Positions 1 through 13,300 of a stretch of DNA of 64,000 bases are shown here, piece after piece (the first letter of the stretch is position 1; each line of letters begins with the position of its first letter). The translations under genes and the position numbers were made by a program. The notes beneath the pieces are model-generated. The model did no database searches and was not told the DNA's origin. It saw only the letters and a program-made list of their open reading frames with translations. Origin of the DNA: Cercis canadensis (taxonomy: Eukaryota > Streptophyta > Magnoliopsida > Fabales > Fabaceae); assembly GCA_003255065.1 (NCBI GenBank), contig QAOA01006931.1, positions 62,001-126,000 on the forward strand. Reading direction: 5' to 3'.

Positions 1-2623
1 GGCTTTAAATAAGGTTACTATCCCAGACAAATACCCCATACCTGTTGTGGATGAGCTTTTGGATGAACTTTATGGTGCCTGTTTTTTCTCAAAACTAGAT
101 TTAAAATCCGGATTTCACAAAATAAGGTTCAATGAGGCTGATGTTTCCAAGACTGCTTTCCGTACTCATAATGGACGTTACGAATTTTTAGTAATGCCTT
201 TTGGACTCACTAACGCCCCCAGCAACATTTCAGGCAGCTATGAATGACTTGTTTAGGCCCTTTCTCTGCAAGTTTGTGCTGGTTTTCTTCGATGACATTC
301 TGATTTATAGCTCTGATTGGTCACTACATTTACAGCACCTCGACACTGTGCTAGCGGTTCTGTCCAAGCACCAATTTGTAGTAAACAGAAAAAAATGCAG
401 CTTTGAGAGGTCCCGCTAAGATACAAGCCATGTTAGATTGGCCGGTACCAAAAACTGTTAAAGGAGTAAGGGGATTTCTAGGCTTGACTGGCTATTATCG
501 CAAATTTGTGGTCGGTTATGGTCAAATTGCCAAACCTTTCACTCAACTTACCAAAAAGGATCATTTCCAATGGGGACCAGCAGCATTGGAGGCTTTTAGG
601 GCACTTAAAGGATTATGACTACTTCTCCTGTGCTTTCCCTTCCAGATTTTTCAAGGCCTTTTGAAGTGGAGTGTGATGCTTCAGGTACAGGGATCGGAGC
701 AATCCTAATGCAAGACCGCAAACCAATTGCCTATTTTAGCAAGGCTTTCTCAAGCAGTCATGTATCTAAATCAGCTTATGACAAGGAACTCATGGCCTTG
801 GTTCTTGCGGTCCAACATTGGAGACACTACCTTTTAGGACAGGCATTCATCATTTATACTGACCAAAGGAGTTTGAAACATCTGTTGCAGTAGAAAATCA
901 CCACCCCCAATCAGCAGTCATGGATGGCAAAGCTTTTAGGCTATCACTTTCAAGTGGTGTATAAACCAGGCCCGGAGAACAAGGCTGCTGATGCGTTGTC
1001 ACGCTTGCATGAAGCTGCGGAGTTTCAAGCCATCATCTCCTACCCAACTTGGTTAGAAGGAGATCATATTGCTAATGAGGTCCAGCATGATCCACAGCTC
1101 CAACAAGTCAATTCTGACCTGCATAATGACCCTAATTCTAGACCTGGTTTCACACACCAGCAGGGGATACTTCTCTATAAAAATCGTTTAGTCATACCTG
1201 CCACTTCACCTCACATTCAGCTGCTACTAAAAGAGTTCCATTCCTCTCCCACCGGTGGTCACTCAGGCTTTCTATGAACCTACAGAAGAATTGCAGGCAA
1301 TTTATACTGGTTTGGGATGAAGAAATCCATTCAGGAATTTGTCAAGTCTTGTGACACTTGTCAAAGACAAAAATATGCTGCTACCTCCCCAGCGGGATTA
1401 CTCCAACCCCTGCAGGTTCCAAATCAGATTTGGGAGGATATCTTCATGGATTTCATAACTGGCCTTCCAAAGTCTAAAGGGCATGAAGCTATCTTGGTAG
1501 TGGTTGACAGACTCTCCAAATATCGCCACTTTATTCTGCTTAAGCATCCCTAACTCTTCGTTAAAGAGATTGTTCGGCTCCATAGGATCCCACATTCCAT
1601 ATGCAGTGACCGTGACCCGCTTTTTCTAAGTAATTTCTGGAGAGAACTCTTTCGCATGCAGGGCACGATGCTGAAGATGAGTTCCTCTTATCATCCGGAG
1701 ACTGATGGTCAAACCGAAGTCTTGAATAGATGCCTCAAGACCTATTTACGTTGCTTCACTTCCGAACAACCAAAAAACTGGGCATACTGGGTGTCTTGGG
1801 CAGAGTTGTGGTATAATACCTCTTATCATGCTTCTACCGGGTCTACTCCTTTCGAGGTTGTCTATGGCTGAAAGGCTCCTACCTTAACTAAATATTTGTG
1901 GAGCGAGACAAAAGTGGAAGCAGTGGCTGTTGAACTAAGTGACCGGGATGAAGCATTAAATCAGCTCAAACACAATCTGAACAAGGCACAAGATCACATG
2001 AAAAGGTTTGCTGATAGACACCGCACTTTGCAATCTTATCAAGTGGGTGAATAGGTTTTCCTGAAGTTGCGTCCTCATAGACAGCAAACAGTCCATAGGA
2101 GAATCAATCAAAAGCTGGCTGCTAGATATTATGGTCCCTATCAAATCTTGGCAAAGTATGGATCAGTCGCTTACAAGCTGAAGCTTCCTCCACTTGCAAG
2201 GGGTTCATCCAGTTTTCCATGTCTCCCAATTAAAGAGGGCAATTGGGGATTATTCTGTTGATCCTAAGTTACCTATCAGTCTTGAGGTTGAATCGGATGA
2301 TATTGTGGAACCCGAAGAAATTGTGGCCAGCAGGGAAATCATTAAGGCAGGCACTCCTATCAAACAGTGGCTTGTTAGGCGGAAAGGAGGCTCCTCGGAT
2401 GACACTACCTGGGAGGATGCTGAAGTGTTGCAAAGCCAATTTCCCACTTACGGCCTTGAGGACAAGGCTGTGCTTCCACAGGGTGGCAATGATAGAATCC
2501 TAGGTTCAGGCAAAGGGCCTTTGCTTAATCAGCAAACTTCCAAGCCCAACACATGGAAGGTTTACACTAGGAGAAAGAAGAGTGGGGCAGAAGGGCAGTC
2601 AGTTAGAAATAATAATTAGAAAG
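1..2623 (+). mobile_element. Ty3/gypsy chromovirus fossil, 3' part of pol
   Basis: Decayed LTR retrotransposon of the Ty3/gypsy superfamily, entering from the left edge. Parts seen in order are reverse transcriptase (about 47-420, with a polymerase core containing FFDDIL), RNase H (about 615-1000), integrase (about 1180-1900) and a C-terminal chromodomain (about 2290-2480, with a TTWEDAE motif). The chromodomain after integrase places it among the chromoviruses (Tekay/Reina-like), which use it to bind chromatin when integrating. It is clearly broken, with roughly half a dozen or more breaks, so it is old. It lies on the strand opposite the TBC gene and apparently within one of that gene's introns, because the last visible TBC exon (3493-3562) ends in a splice donor pointing this way. 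Confidence 0.9.
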
Positions 2624-2878
2624 TGATGAGCTAGCAGTTAGTTAGAGGGAAAGAAGGGATGCCCACGTTATTCAGTGAGTATATTGGTGAGAATATTGGG
2701 GGGGGAAGGGGTAGACTGGATTTTCAGTTAGTTTTGACAGAGAAATCTTTCTCTGAGGAGCCATAGGCTCTGGACCATTGATACTGGTCCTTTGAATTGA
2801 CTAATACTGTTAGTATTTTTGTTCTCTTCTCTGGATCATTACTTGTGGATTTTGTGGTATTTTTCTGGTATCCTAACA
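2624..2878 (+). repeat. Candidate 3' LTR of the chromovirus
   Basis: This 255-bp stretch directly follows the chromodomain region and has the TG...CA ends expected of an LTR (TGATGAGC at the left, TATCCTAACA at the right). A short LTR fits Reina-like chromoviruses. The 5' LTR is outside the window, so the boundaries cannot be confirmed by comparison. Confidence 0.45.
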
Positions 2879-3099
2879 GACAGGGTTGTGCTCTTGGCCT
2901 CCTCTAGTGCCATGCACATAGCTTCTTTAAGGGGATTTCTTTGACTACTATGCAGAGAGACTGGAGAGGCATTTTATTTGATGTTTCTCTTTCTTTTTTG
3001 CACTATTATCTAGCCTAAGGAGGATTTCTTGGCTTCCTCTTCCTCTCTAATGAAATTTCTTCTCCTTTTCTATCAAAAAAAAAAAAAAAACAAAAAAAA
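2879..3099 (+). mobile_element. LINE 3' tail with poly(A)
   Basis: Noncoding stretch ending in a TCTAATGAAATTTC-like 3' end followed by about 25 mostly adenine bases (3075-3099). This is the usual form of a 5'-truncated plant L1-type LINE insertion. No reverse transcriptase is present in the piece. Its left edge abuts the chromovirus LTR, so no target-site duplication could be recognised. Confidence 0.45.
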
Positions 3100-3492
3100 G
3101 ACCATCACAGGTTTTGAAGCACATCTTTCTGGTCATTCAACCCTCACTATATATATCTTTCTTTATCAATATTTCCTTTACTTTGCAATTAAAATTTTGG
3201 GCTTTAGACCATTAAAATTATTCAAACTGTTGCTCAAAACAAAGCACAAGTCCTGTCCCTCCTTAAGCTCTTAGGATAGGAGGTGTATTATTTGCATAGC
3301 TTACTCAGAAAAGTTATATCATTAATTTGGCCTTGAACTATACCATCCATACACTATTCTTCATACTTCAAGAATGTCAAAAGGTAAAAACTTAGCTTCT
3401 AGCAACAAGAGCACAATAACACATCAAGCAGATATACATGACATAATATCATAATGGGAGAAATAGAACTGCTATGTGGATTCAGAATATAC
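3100..3492. other. Intron sequence between LINE tail and TBC exon 13
   Basis: AT-rich DNA with no coding signal. It starts the intron downstream of TBC exon 13, whose donor lies at 3492. The next TBC exon, expected to continue the coiled coil, is not found on the minus strand anywhere in 1-3492, so the intron is at least 3.49 kb long. Confidence 0.6.
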
Positions 3493-6400
3493 CTTGGCAC
3501 TCAATTGCCGCCTATTATCCTGCTTGACCATCTCCATCAAGGCTGTTTCAAGCTCCTCTGCCCTGACAAAGAGTGGATGAAACTGAAGTGTAAATGCTAG
3601 ATGCAAAAAATGATACTTCCAACTCTTACACAGAAGTTTACCCAGAAAAAGAATAAAAAGTTACTGATATTTTCAGGGGGAAAAAATACACTAATTCCCA
3701 TGACCCAATTCCAGCAGTTAGCTGTTAAATTATGGGGAGATGTATGTTTTAAAAATACAGGGGATGGATGTGTATATTATGGGAAAATATAGGGGAGGGG
3801 AAAGTATTTACTCTAATTCATACCACTCACAAAGTAAGGATATTAGCAACTCCCACCATGAACCTAATCAACAATTGCATTCAACCAATCCAAAAGATGA
3901 GAATGTAGAGGTCTAGGAGGTCCGTAAAAGGCTGTTGCAGACTTACAATTAAAATTAAATGTGAAATAGAACTAGTGAACTCCACCTTACCAAATCACAA
4001 CATTTTGAAAAGCAGACACAGAAGTTTGCAAAACATTCCAGAGGAAAAAGCGTTCTGGCAAAGGGGAGGTGTTGCTTCATACAGCCTTTCCATTGTCCTT
4101 CACTCTTTTGCCTAGCGGCCATGTCAGGGTCTATTCTATAAAATACATTCTTGAAAAGTTTATTATCAATTTGTCATATAGTCAACGCTTTGCAGGCAAG
4201 GTAAGTAGGAGACCATGTCATTTAGGACAGCTTAGCAACAAATCAGACTACTGCAAGAATGGTTCTAGCATTCTCAAGTTAAAGCTATGGGGTTGAATGT
4301 GAAGAATGTGTTTAGTGTTGCCAGATTGATTTTGGAAAGGCTGGGGTTAGTAGAAGGAAAAAGAGATGATTTCAGAAAGGCCGAAGTTAAAGGTAATAGA
4401 GTTGCTAGTTTCAGAAAGAAAGAAAAACAATATATGTATATCTTGCGGGAACATATGGGTACAACAACAAAAACAAGTTTGGTTCATAGGAATGGGGTTG
4501 GTGGGAATGGGAATGGGTGCAAAACGTGTTTCGTAGTAACAATCGAAAGGGAAAGCCCATTCCATCAAATGTGGGAATGATCATTTCATCCAAAAAACAA
4601 TGGAATTTCCATTCCTTTCCTGCAGAAATTGTCTAAATTGCCATATTATCCTCACTTTTTTAAAAATTACAAAAAACTATACTTAATCAAAGGAATTCAA
4701 AATATCTCAATAATCATTGTCATCATTCGTGTGCCTATCTCCAATTGCCGTCTCTGCGTTTTGGCCGCCATCATCCAGCCATAGTTGACCCAAAGAATGT
4801 GAAATTGAGACAAGAACAAGTCAAAGGGGAAGAGGGGAGCAGATCAAGACAAGAACAACCACTGCCATCCAGCCGCCGTCAACAGGGAGAATGTGAAGTC
4901 AAGCTTCTCCAGTAAGAGAAAGGGAGAGCAGATCTGTTTCTTCTTCTCTTCATAGGTTCTGTTGTTGGATGCTATGGGTTCTGAGGACTAGATTATGAGT
5001 TTTTAGCAACTTCCAAATGGAATGTTAAATAAATACCACAATAATTTCTTCTCTCCATCCACTTTGTTTTCATCTACATATTTCTCCTCCTAATTCACTA
5101 TCTAGTTTGCTTCAGCCTAATGACGTGGGTCTAGCAATCCCACGTTTATGTCCTCTGTAGTTTCTTCTGGTTTTGAAGACCCATTGGTAACAAAAAGGAA
5201 ACTAACAGAAATAGCATATTTACATCAAGTGAGAAAAGGAAAAATGGGCAATATGATGTAGGAGATGAGATTCAATGTGATTGACAAGTTGGTCTAAATC
5301 TGCAACAACATTTGCACTCTCTGTTCTATCAATGAGTGGAATGATTTGAAAGACAGCATAAGGGTATTATCCTCATTCACATGTTTTTTTAATTCCATTC
5401 CTTCTTAAATCCAGTGCACACAACAGTGGAATGTAATCGTGATTCCTTTCCTCAGTCAACCAAACATGACAATAGGAATGATTATTCCATTCCATCCCAT
5501 TACATTCCCTTTCCATTTCCATCAGATTTCATTCCCTCAAACTAAACGTGGTGTAAATATCACTCTGAGGACTGCCCCTAGGGATTTAATGGGACCAGAG
5601 ACAAAGTAATGTTTAGGATGGCAAAGAACAAAAAGAAAAACAATGATGGTCCATACTTAGATGCCAACCGGGAAAGTAAAAGAAGAGAAAGACATTAACA
5701 ATATGGATAAGCCCTAAATAATTTGATGCCCTAACATTCTCATCAATTAAATCTAATTTCCACATAACGAATACATACAAACTTACTTTTACTCCTATGA
5801 TTTAGACTAGGACTCCTAGTATTTCTTCTCTTATAACCACAAGAGCTCTGGAATATAAATTGATTGACAGATAAGACTTAAAATTAATATAACAATATAG
5901 ACCGACCAATTCATTAGACCTAGCTCACTCAAAAAAATAAGATGGGCTACCTTAAAAATATAGCCCAAAAGAGAAACAACCTGGAAAACACAACAATAGC
6001 CTAGTAAATTCAAATTATATAATTCTACCCTATAAACCACAAAAGACCCTTGTTCATGGAGGAAAAGTCTTCATCAATAACATGGGAGCCGTAATTTGGG
6101 CTTCCAACGGAAAAATGTTCTTTTGCTTCTATTCATGACCACCATAAAAGATGGCATTAAGACCTTTCTAAGACAAACGGTAATGAGACAAAATATGATA
6201 GCAGTAGGTTAAATTTTCTGCAAATGATAGAAATCTAGAAGAACAATACCATCAAAGTGGTAAGAGAAATACCAAAATGATCAACATTTATAGGATGAAA
6301 TGATGGAAAGTAAGAGCAATTATGATATATGATGTGATTAGAAAATTTATTGTAGTTAGGGTCAATTTAGTTATTTGGCATCCTGGGTTTAGGCGTATCT

Positions 6401-9400
6401 GGATTTTCTAACAAACTATGTATTCTGTTAGATTAGGATTACTTGACCATCAGTATCAAGACAGAATTTCTTATCCCAGTAGAATTAGAATTGGTTAGAT
6501 TTTCCTGTATAAGGGTTCTTATGTACTCTGGTTTTCCAATGTGATGAATAATTGCATAATGACTTATTTCCTCCCTTCTTTCCTTCTCTCTATCCTTCTC
6601 TACTCTTTTCCTTCTCCTTTCTCTCTCTCTCTCTCTCTCTAAATTCTTCAACTTTATCCTACACTACCCATGGTAAAGTAGATTGCTAGGGAAAGTTAAA
6701 ATACTTGATCAAGATGCAGTCTCATTTCAACAAGCAATATGAATGGAACCAGTTTTCTTTAAGTTGATTGGAGTCCCATTTGTTACATTCAGTAAACAAA
6801 ACTTCCAAAAATCATTGGTAATAAAAGTACATTAAATGAAAAGTAAATCCTACAGAATAACTACAAAAAGTAATCTCTAATGCAGGTACTAAAGAAGGCT
6901 AAACACAAAATCTATTTATCTAGTTATAGCACATAAGGAAAATCTATTTATTTAGGAACACATAAAACCTATTTATTTGTACAAAAAGGCTATCTTGAAC
7001 AAAATAAACGCAAGTAAAAAACATTAGAACAAGGAATAACCGCATCCTACCAGCCAAAAGAGAAGGAAGCAAAAAATGACAAGACATGATGGCCTAGAAG
7101 AGACAATAAATTGGTGCAAATATCCTAATCTTAAAGAAAAAAATAAATAAGTGAGCAGGAACTGGTATTATCAAACTCCTTAAATGCATGGAAAGTTTTG
7201 TGGATTAGTGAAAAATGAATACCTCAATATACACAGTAAAGTTTCTCATCCATTGAGCAAGAGAAGGAGAAAAGCAAAAGGAAGGGGAGAGAGAAACAGT
7301 AACTCTAAACTCAACCTTATAAGAGATATCCTCCTTAGCTCAGCTTCCATGTCCCTAAACAAATGAATAAGAAATAGAGCAAAGATCTCTCAAGCCAATA
7401 GTTCCTAGCTACCAAAACCTACAAACTAACCAACTAAAGCCTGACCAAAGGTAAGGGATCATTCATATAGAAGTAATTTTAATTTCTAAGGCAAAGACTG
7501 TGCACAAAAGCTTTGGTTGTTATGCCCATGATCTAATACCGAAACATCAATGCTCAATTGCTGAAAAGTTATTATTTATGTTGGTTCTAATGCTAAAGTT
7601 GTCCAACTTTTCAATATAATCAAGTAACTAATGCCTCAAAACAGTAGAATTCATTGAAGCAAGAATAAATAAATCAAACGGCAAAGGATCTATTACAATG
7701 CACTCTGGAGAAAGGGTTACAATGGTAACTGCAGAGAGCAGACAGCAGTCAATATCACTCTAGATACCTTAGAACAGATGATCTTTTCTCCTCTAGCAAT
7801 TTGCACAGCTCAACCTTCAACCACACCACCTGCATGGGGTTCACAAAATATTAACTTCCCATATTTAGAGGCGCTCTGTTTTTCTATTTTATTATGAAGT
7901 AACAACTCCAAATGTGAGACTACTTTATTCTTCTCTAATATAAAAACAACAAAGAACGAAAGAAGGGGAGGAAAAAAAAATAAGGAATCAGAACGGTAAA
8001 GACATAGCAACCTGCTCTTGAAGATCTGGTACAGAATTGATCTCACCCTCTCCAGTCAAGCTAATCAGAATTTCATCTGCATTACTGGAACCAGATTCTA
8101 CACGAGATAAACTACCGTTCATTTGCATGTCACCTGATTGCTCTGTTTTATTTGTTTCCACTATTATTGATTTAGGATCATGCTTAAAACCAAAGAGTTT
8201 AGATGCCAGGCCCTGAGAACCTCTCCAAGTTTTAAGCCCTTTTGATCTTTCTTCAACCGCAGCTATTACAGCTGGTCGATGTTTATTTCTCAACTCTTGC
8301 AACCGGGTTTCATTTACATTTTGATAACCCATGCAAGCAGTCAGTACAAGTTGACTGCTATCAAATGTGGAGCCAGCCAAAGACTGAAGCAAAGTCACTG
8401 CATCTCCAGCATCCTTAGTTGTTACCAATGCTGGGCCTACAAGAGATCAAGTGAAATTAAGTATATAAATGGCTTAAATTTTACTATTTACTTCTTCCAA
8501 ATAACAAAGAATAAAATTCGAAGTCTGAAAAATGAGAATATTCAAACACAAAGATTTTACCCAGTACCATATAACTCCATCAAAGCAAGGGCTGTTTTAA
8601 ATAGCATGACACGGTTTCCTTCAAAAAGAAGCACATCCCACACTCGAAGAACTGTAATTCAAATTCAAATTATTACAATAAATCAGAAGGCAGCTCTAAT
8701 TAAAGAAGTAAAATTCCAGAGTGTTTAAGATGCATTATGAAACAAGAGACTACACGCTAACATTTAAAAGATAAAGCATAAAACCTGACCACTTTCCCAA
8801 GGGAGCATGTTCATAAAAATGGAAAGGAACCATGGTCCAGTAACCCATGCTACCTGCACTCCGAGGTAATCTAGATGATTGACTGCATAAGAAGCAAAGT
8901 CAACACAAGAAATTAAAAAACAAAAAAACAATGAAATGCACTTTAACAGAAGGTGAGGATAAAAATGAATGATACAGTATACAAACCCAATTTGGGAAAC
9001 CTCTCACGCACCAACTCATCAAAAACAAGTTGGTCCACCTGATAAAACGAGAAATTTATCAGAATAAATCTGAAATGTCTAATAGCAGTTGTTAAAGAAT
9101 ATCCTTGAATTTACTCAATAATACAGGGAATAGTAAACATTACCTGAGACTCTATCATTTCCTCTGAGTAATAGCCATCAAAATAATCATCCAAGATGCC
9201 CATCAAAGTCCTGAGAAAAACCATAGTAAAAAAACCTTATAAATAGAACTTCAGATAAAAACGCAATATAAAGCGGCTGCCCAAGCAGGAAACAATACAC
9301 AGGCATTTCTTCAGGATACAGTCCTCAATAAATAGGGATACAGCTGTGGCGATATTCTGTGGTGTATACTTTGAAATGTTTACATTTGACTATATATTCT

Positions 9401-12400
9401 GGGAAGTTATTCAATCATCTAACTAGGGGACCTACCAAAAGGCATTTTCTTCAGGCATCAAAAGCAGCAACAGACCAGCAAAAAAGTTCATGGCCTGCAA
9501 TGCAAATGATCCCAACAAGCTCATAGTAAGGGTTGGTTGTCATGTAGAAATCAGACATAAATAAACATACTTACACATGTTTGTATGCATGTATGCACAT
9601 ATATTGACCCTCTAAATTTTACAGCTTAAATCATTTTGTTGTCCAAGTTAAAGCACAGATCATTAACATTCATAAAAATATCATACAAATAGCAAAGGCG
9701 AAAGGAGCCCTCAAGGTGCTAGGTCCCTTAACAGTCTTGAGGCGCACTTCCCTAAAAAGAGGCTGACCCATGTGAAGTAAGGTGCTAAATAGGTAGGGAA
9801 AGAACAACTGTGCTTCAACTACCATAGCATAAAATTATCAACATGACTCAATTAGGCCTGTGTAAATTTCAGATAGAACAGTATATGTTCAAGGAAGATT
9901 GAAATCAAGACCGAAAGATATTCAAGTTCACAACCAAAAATAAGTACAATAGTTCCAACATTTATTAAAAATAAAAAAATAAAAAAACCCTACAGCTCAT
10001 CATTACAATCAACTTTGCCATAGTTCTCATCACTTCTATCTCCAAATGTTGACAAAATTGTAGTCCCTAGTAATTAGAAGAGGTGAAAGAAGCCAAAATC
10101 CCACTTTTCTTCAGATGACACATTTGATCCACTTAATATTAGCACATGACAACTTCTTGGAGGTGTCATACACTAAGTGGTACAGATTATTTAACCGTAT
10201 GATAATGACACATGATAAAGAAAGTTTAAAAAGGTAAAATACAAGTTGGTCATCTCCAACTCATTATACCATCAACCTCGAGTTACCCAATACTTCTCCA
10301 AACTACCTCAACCAAGAACACTAATATCATTGAGTTGAACTAAATGGTAAACATCAGCCAATCTCTAATTCATGTTTATTCTCTAAACAGCTATTAACAA
10401 ACAGTAAATGGATGGCAATATTGGTTTCAAGGACATTTGATTTTCAAGCTGTTCCTATCTATATTACCATAGATACCCTTGATTCAAGAAGTTCATGAAA
10501 TTTAAGTTTCCCATAAAAGCAACCAGTATAAGGCATTATAAATTCCTTCCATTGTTGGCTTGTTGCATTGAGACATCATATCAACTTTGGAGTTTGGGTT
10601 GCATTAATTTCTTTGAATCTGGTTGGCTCACTTACCTCTACATATGTTGCATTTAGACATGTTACTAGTGTTTTCAGTTATGTTTTGTGACACAGAAGGC
10701 ATTACAATCCATTAAAAAATAAAAAGCATAACAAAAAGAAAATATGCAACTCTTATGAGAAGCAATGACCTGGCAGTAACCAACAGAGGGATTATGTCGG
10801 GCATATGCGGTTAGTAAACGCCTCAAAGCATTTCTACCATCCTCATCCAGAGCAGGATGACCTGGGAATGTTCGCGGCAGATCCTGCACGAAAAATTATA
10901 GACAGTAAGTTCAGTAATTTAATTGCTAGTGTCATAAAAATATCACAACCATAAGAACAATGACGATGAAATATCACAAGGAATGACCTTCTCAATCTGC
11001 CCTTTCCATTTTTCAGGTACACATAGAGTATCTCCATTTTTTCCACCATTATTGTCAGCTGACTGCAGGTTCTGTTGATCCATTTTATTTCCCGAATCAT
11101 TCTCTGGAGTTAGCAGATCATGATAATAGTTCTCCACCCGCCTTGCTTTTACACCCACAAAAGCTTGCCAAAGCTGAAGCACAAGCACAAACAAGAGGCT
11201 AACTCACCAAAATTAAATAAACTTCATATAAAAAGCATATCTCAAGTTATATAATGATTACCTCTCCCCTCAGCGCCATAGGAACTCCCCCACGAACAAG
11301 AACTTCCAACTCTTCTTTCCAAGGAGATGAAGACTCTGGTGGCGCTGCATCATTTGCAGAGGCATTGACACTATCGGCTGAAGGCACATCTTGACTAGGA
11401 TCTGACCTCTCCACATCATAGAACTCATCATCAGAGTCCTCCTCACATGCTCCTTTTTGGGGTTTAGCATCACCTGTATGAGAAACGGAATTCTCAATAC
11501 CCATAATCTGTTCATCTTTTAACCCACTTTTCTTGTTTTTTTCATCTTTTAAGGATCCAGTCTTCTTCTTTACACGGATGCTCATCATTTCCTCAATAGC
11601 ACAAAGTGATGATCTTATCTCTGTCCATAGTCGGACTCTATGAATTTTTGTCACCTTGGAAGCTGGTACCTCCTCCTTTTGACCATCATTTTCAGCTGCA
11701 CTATCAGAATTAGGCTTCTGGCTGCTTGACTCATGTCCATCAACACCCTTCTCCAAGCTAACATCAGTTTCCTTCTCCGCAACTTCAGCTCCAAAGGTTT
11801 TGTCATCTTCATCAACATTTGACCCGTTTACAGCCAATTGAGCAGATTCTGCTTGGCGTTCTAGGAAAGATTTCCACCGATCTGACCTTTCCTCTTCTTC
11901 CTCCTGAAATTGTAAGTGTTATACATAGAACATTCTGTTCAAATTTCTACAAGATTGGCAACTACTGGACGAAGAAGGTTACAAATTATCTGCTTTCAGT
12001 TGATATAATAACAATTTTCATTAGCACATAATACAGATATTAGAATATGTTTTGGTAAGCATTTCAACTGAAAATAAAAGTGAAACTTCCATTTCATTTT
12101 ATTCTTATTTCTTCCTTTTTATTAGCAACAAGATTTACCAGTGGCAAGACTGAAATTATAAACCCAAAGTATGATAAAACCTTGTATATGTTAGCATATT
12201 CACGGTATCTTTGCAGATGCTGAGGCCGCACAGCAAACCCATAGGCATCCCTGTTCACCAATACGCATTAATTTCCTCAAATTAAATTATAAATTGATAA
12301 AATCTAACCATAAACAAACCACAAGAAGACATAAGAATTGGATCTAATAGCCAAACAGAGAGAGAGAATGGAAATCCGAAGGAAAATGGATTCTCGAGGA

Positions 12401-12510
12401 ATTGAGGGAATAAGAGACGCGTGGAGAGAGCAGAGATGGGATAGTAGGAAGGAAGCGTACCTCTTGTGCTCGAAGGTGATGAGAGGATTTAGAGCTTTGT
12501 TGGCCTTCAT
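3493..12510 (-). CDS. TBC domain Rab-GTPase-activating protein, N-terminal 658 residues (3' end outside)
   Basis: TBC proteins speed GTP hydrolysis by Rab GTPases in membrane traffic. Thirteen exons join in frame with GT/AG borders: 12461-12510, 12181-12250, 11262-11903, 10988-11173, 10770-10883, 9436-9494, 9144-9210, 8987-9038, 8790-8882, 8568-8651, 8012-8436, 7768-7829, 3493-3562. The start ATG at 12510 opens MKANKALNPLITFEHKR and matches the family's N-terminus. An acidic linker (about residues 41-240, with EEDSDDEFYDVERSD) precedes the TBC domain (about 244-475, from RGGVPMALRGELWQ). Both catalytic fingers are present: Arg320 in IEKDLPR and Gln354 in VGYCQ. A coiled coil begins near 603. 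It closely resembles Arabidopsis At2g39280/At3g55020 as I recall them; the last 100 or more residues lie off the left edge. No stop or frameshift is seen, so the gene looks functional. Confidence 0.93.
4473..5556. mobile_element. Non-autonomous inverted-repeat element rich in GGAATG/CATTCC
   Basis: The left end (GTTTGGTTCATAGGAATGGG) and the reverse complement of the right end (GTTTAGTTTGAGGGAATG) match imperfectly over about 45 bp, and GGAATG motifs recur inward from both ends. No transposase is encoded. The layout suggests a MITE-like or deleted DNA transposon about 1.1 kb long; the GTTTGGTT-type end is seen in PIF/Harbinger-like and related families. No target-site duplication could be fixed, so family and exact borders are inference. 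Confidence 0.5.
6620..6640. repeat. CT/GA microsatellite
   Basis: About ten uninterrupted CT units lie within a longer pyrimidine-rich tract in TBC intron 12. Such a tract is usually length-polymorphic. Confidence 0.9.
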
Positions 12511-12780
12511 TGGTGGATTGGATCCGATTGATCAGTGAAGCGAGGATTTGGGTTTGGGGCCAGATAGAGGAAGATCTTCAGCTTCGCCTTGATTTTCTGC
12601 AACTGAATGCGTGTAGTTCTAAGTACAGTTGGGTTGGAACTTGGGAGTGTGCTAGTAGCAAAGAGGGGGAGAGTGGAGGGAGAGGGAGGGGGGAGAGAGA
12701 GAGAGCACATGCACAGGGGCGAGATTGCCGTCACGTTATTATTACATGTGCCGATAACTTCACACAGAGTTCAAAAAGCT
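12511..12780 (-). promoter_or_regulatory. 5' leader and proximal promoter of the TBC gene
   Basis: Upstream of the ATG at 12510 the minus strand carries a CT-rich tract (about 12664-12706, read as GA-rich on the plus strand). Pyrimidine patches of this kind are common in plant 5' UTRs. No in-frame upstream ATG competing with MKANKAL stands out. No clear TATA box was recognised and the transcription start cannot be placed. Confidence 0.4.
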
Positions 12781-13300
12781 AAAAAGGCCAAGTTGAAAAC
12801 TATATTTTTAAAAAAAACAAAAAACTTTTTGAGTATACTAATAATTTACAATTATTAGATTGTAGGATTTTATCTTTTATTTTTTGTTATTAGGTAGAGA
12901 AAGCTAAATCTTTTTATATGAAAATATAAGAGAATAAAAACTCGAGATCACAATCTTTTTTAAAAGTGTACATTATTTTTTATTTTTGTATTCTTTTAAC
13001 TAGTTTTTTTATGTGAGAATANCTTTTTTAAAAGTGTACATTATTTTTTATTTTTGTACTTTTTTAACTAGTTTTTTTATGTGAGAATAAGTTTAAAAAA
13101 ATCGCAAGAAGTTATTTGTGAAGGTTTGATATAAGAATTCTTTTTTACATTCTTGAAAATGTGAACTTTGGAAATGTAATATTTTCACATTTGATAAAAG
13201 TTTTTGAAAAAAAAAGATTCTTGAGTAAATAACATTTTCAATTTTGGCCGTCATCTTTCTCAAATGCTCAACTCCCTATCCAAATTCTTCATCTCCCTTT
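12781..13300. other. AT-rich intergenic DNA upstream of the TBC gene
   Basis: No gene seen. It contains a 67-bp direct duplication around one N (separate entry), then T-rich DNA running into a short CAC-repeat tract near 13310. Confidence 0.6.
12955..13089. repeat. 67-bp direct duplication around a single N (probable assembly artefact)
   Basis: 12955-13021 and 13023-13089 are the same length and differ at only two positions, with one N at 13022 exactly between them. This looks like two overlapping contig ends joined without merging, not a true tandem repeat. Confidence 0.8.

Larger units (their letters stand above)
3563..7767 (-). other. Large intron 12 of the TBC gene (4.2 kb)
   Basis: The intron runs from the donor beside exon 12 (7767) to the acceptor beside exon 13 (3563). 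It is AT-rich and without convincing coding content. It holds an inverted-repeat transposon-like unit (4473-5556) and a CT microsatellite (6620-6640). Both flanking exons keep good splice sites and frame, so the insertion is probably tolerated. Confidence 0.8.

Noticed and set aside
8279-8728. 149-codon plus-strand open frame
   Set aside because: It is the antisense shadow of TBC exons 10 and 11, which join in frame on the minus strand with correct splice sites.
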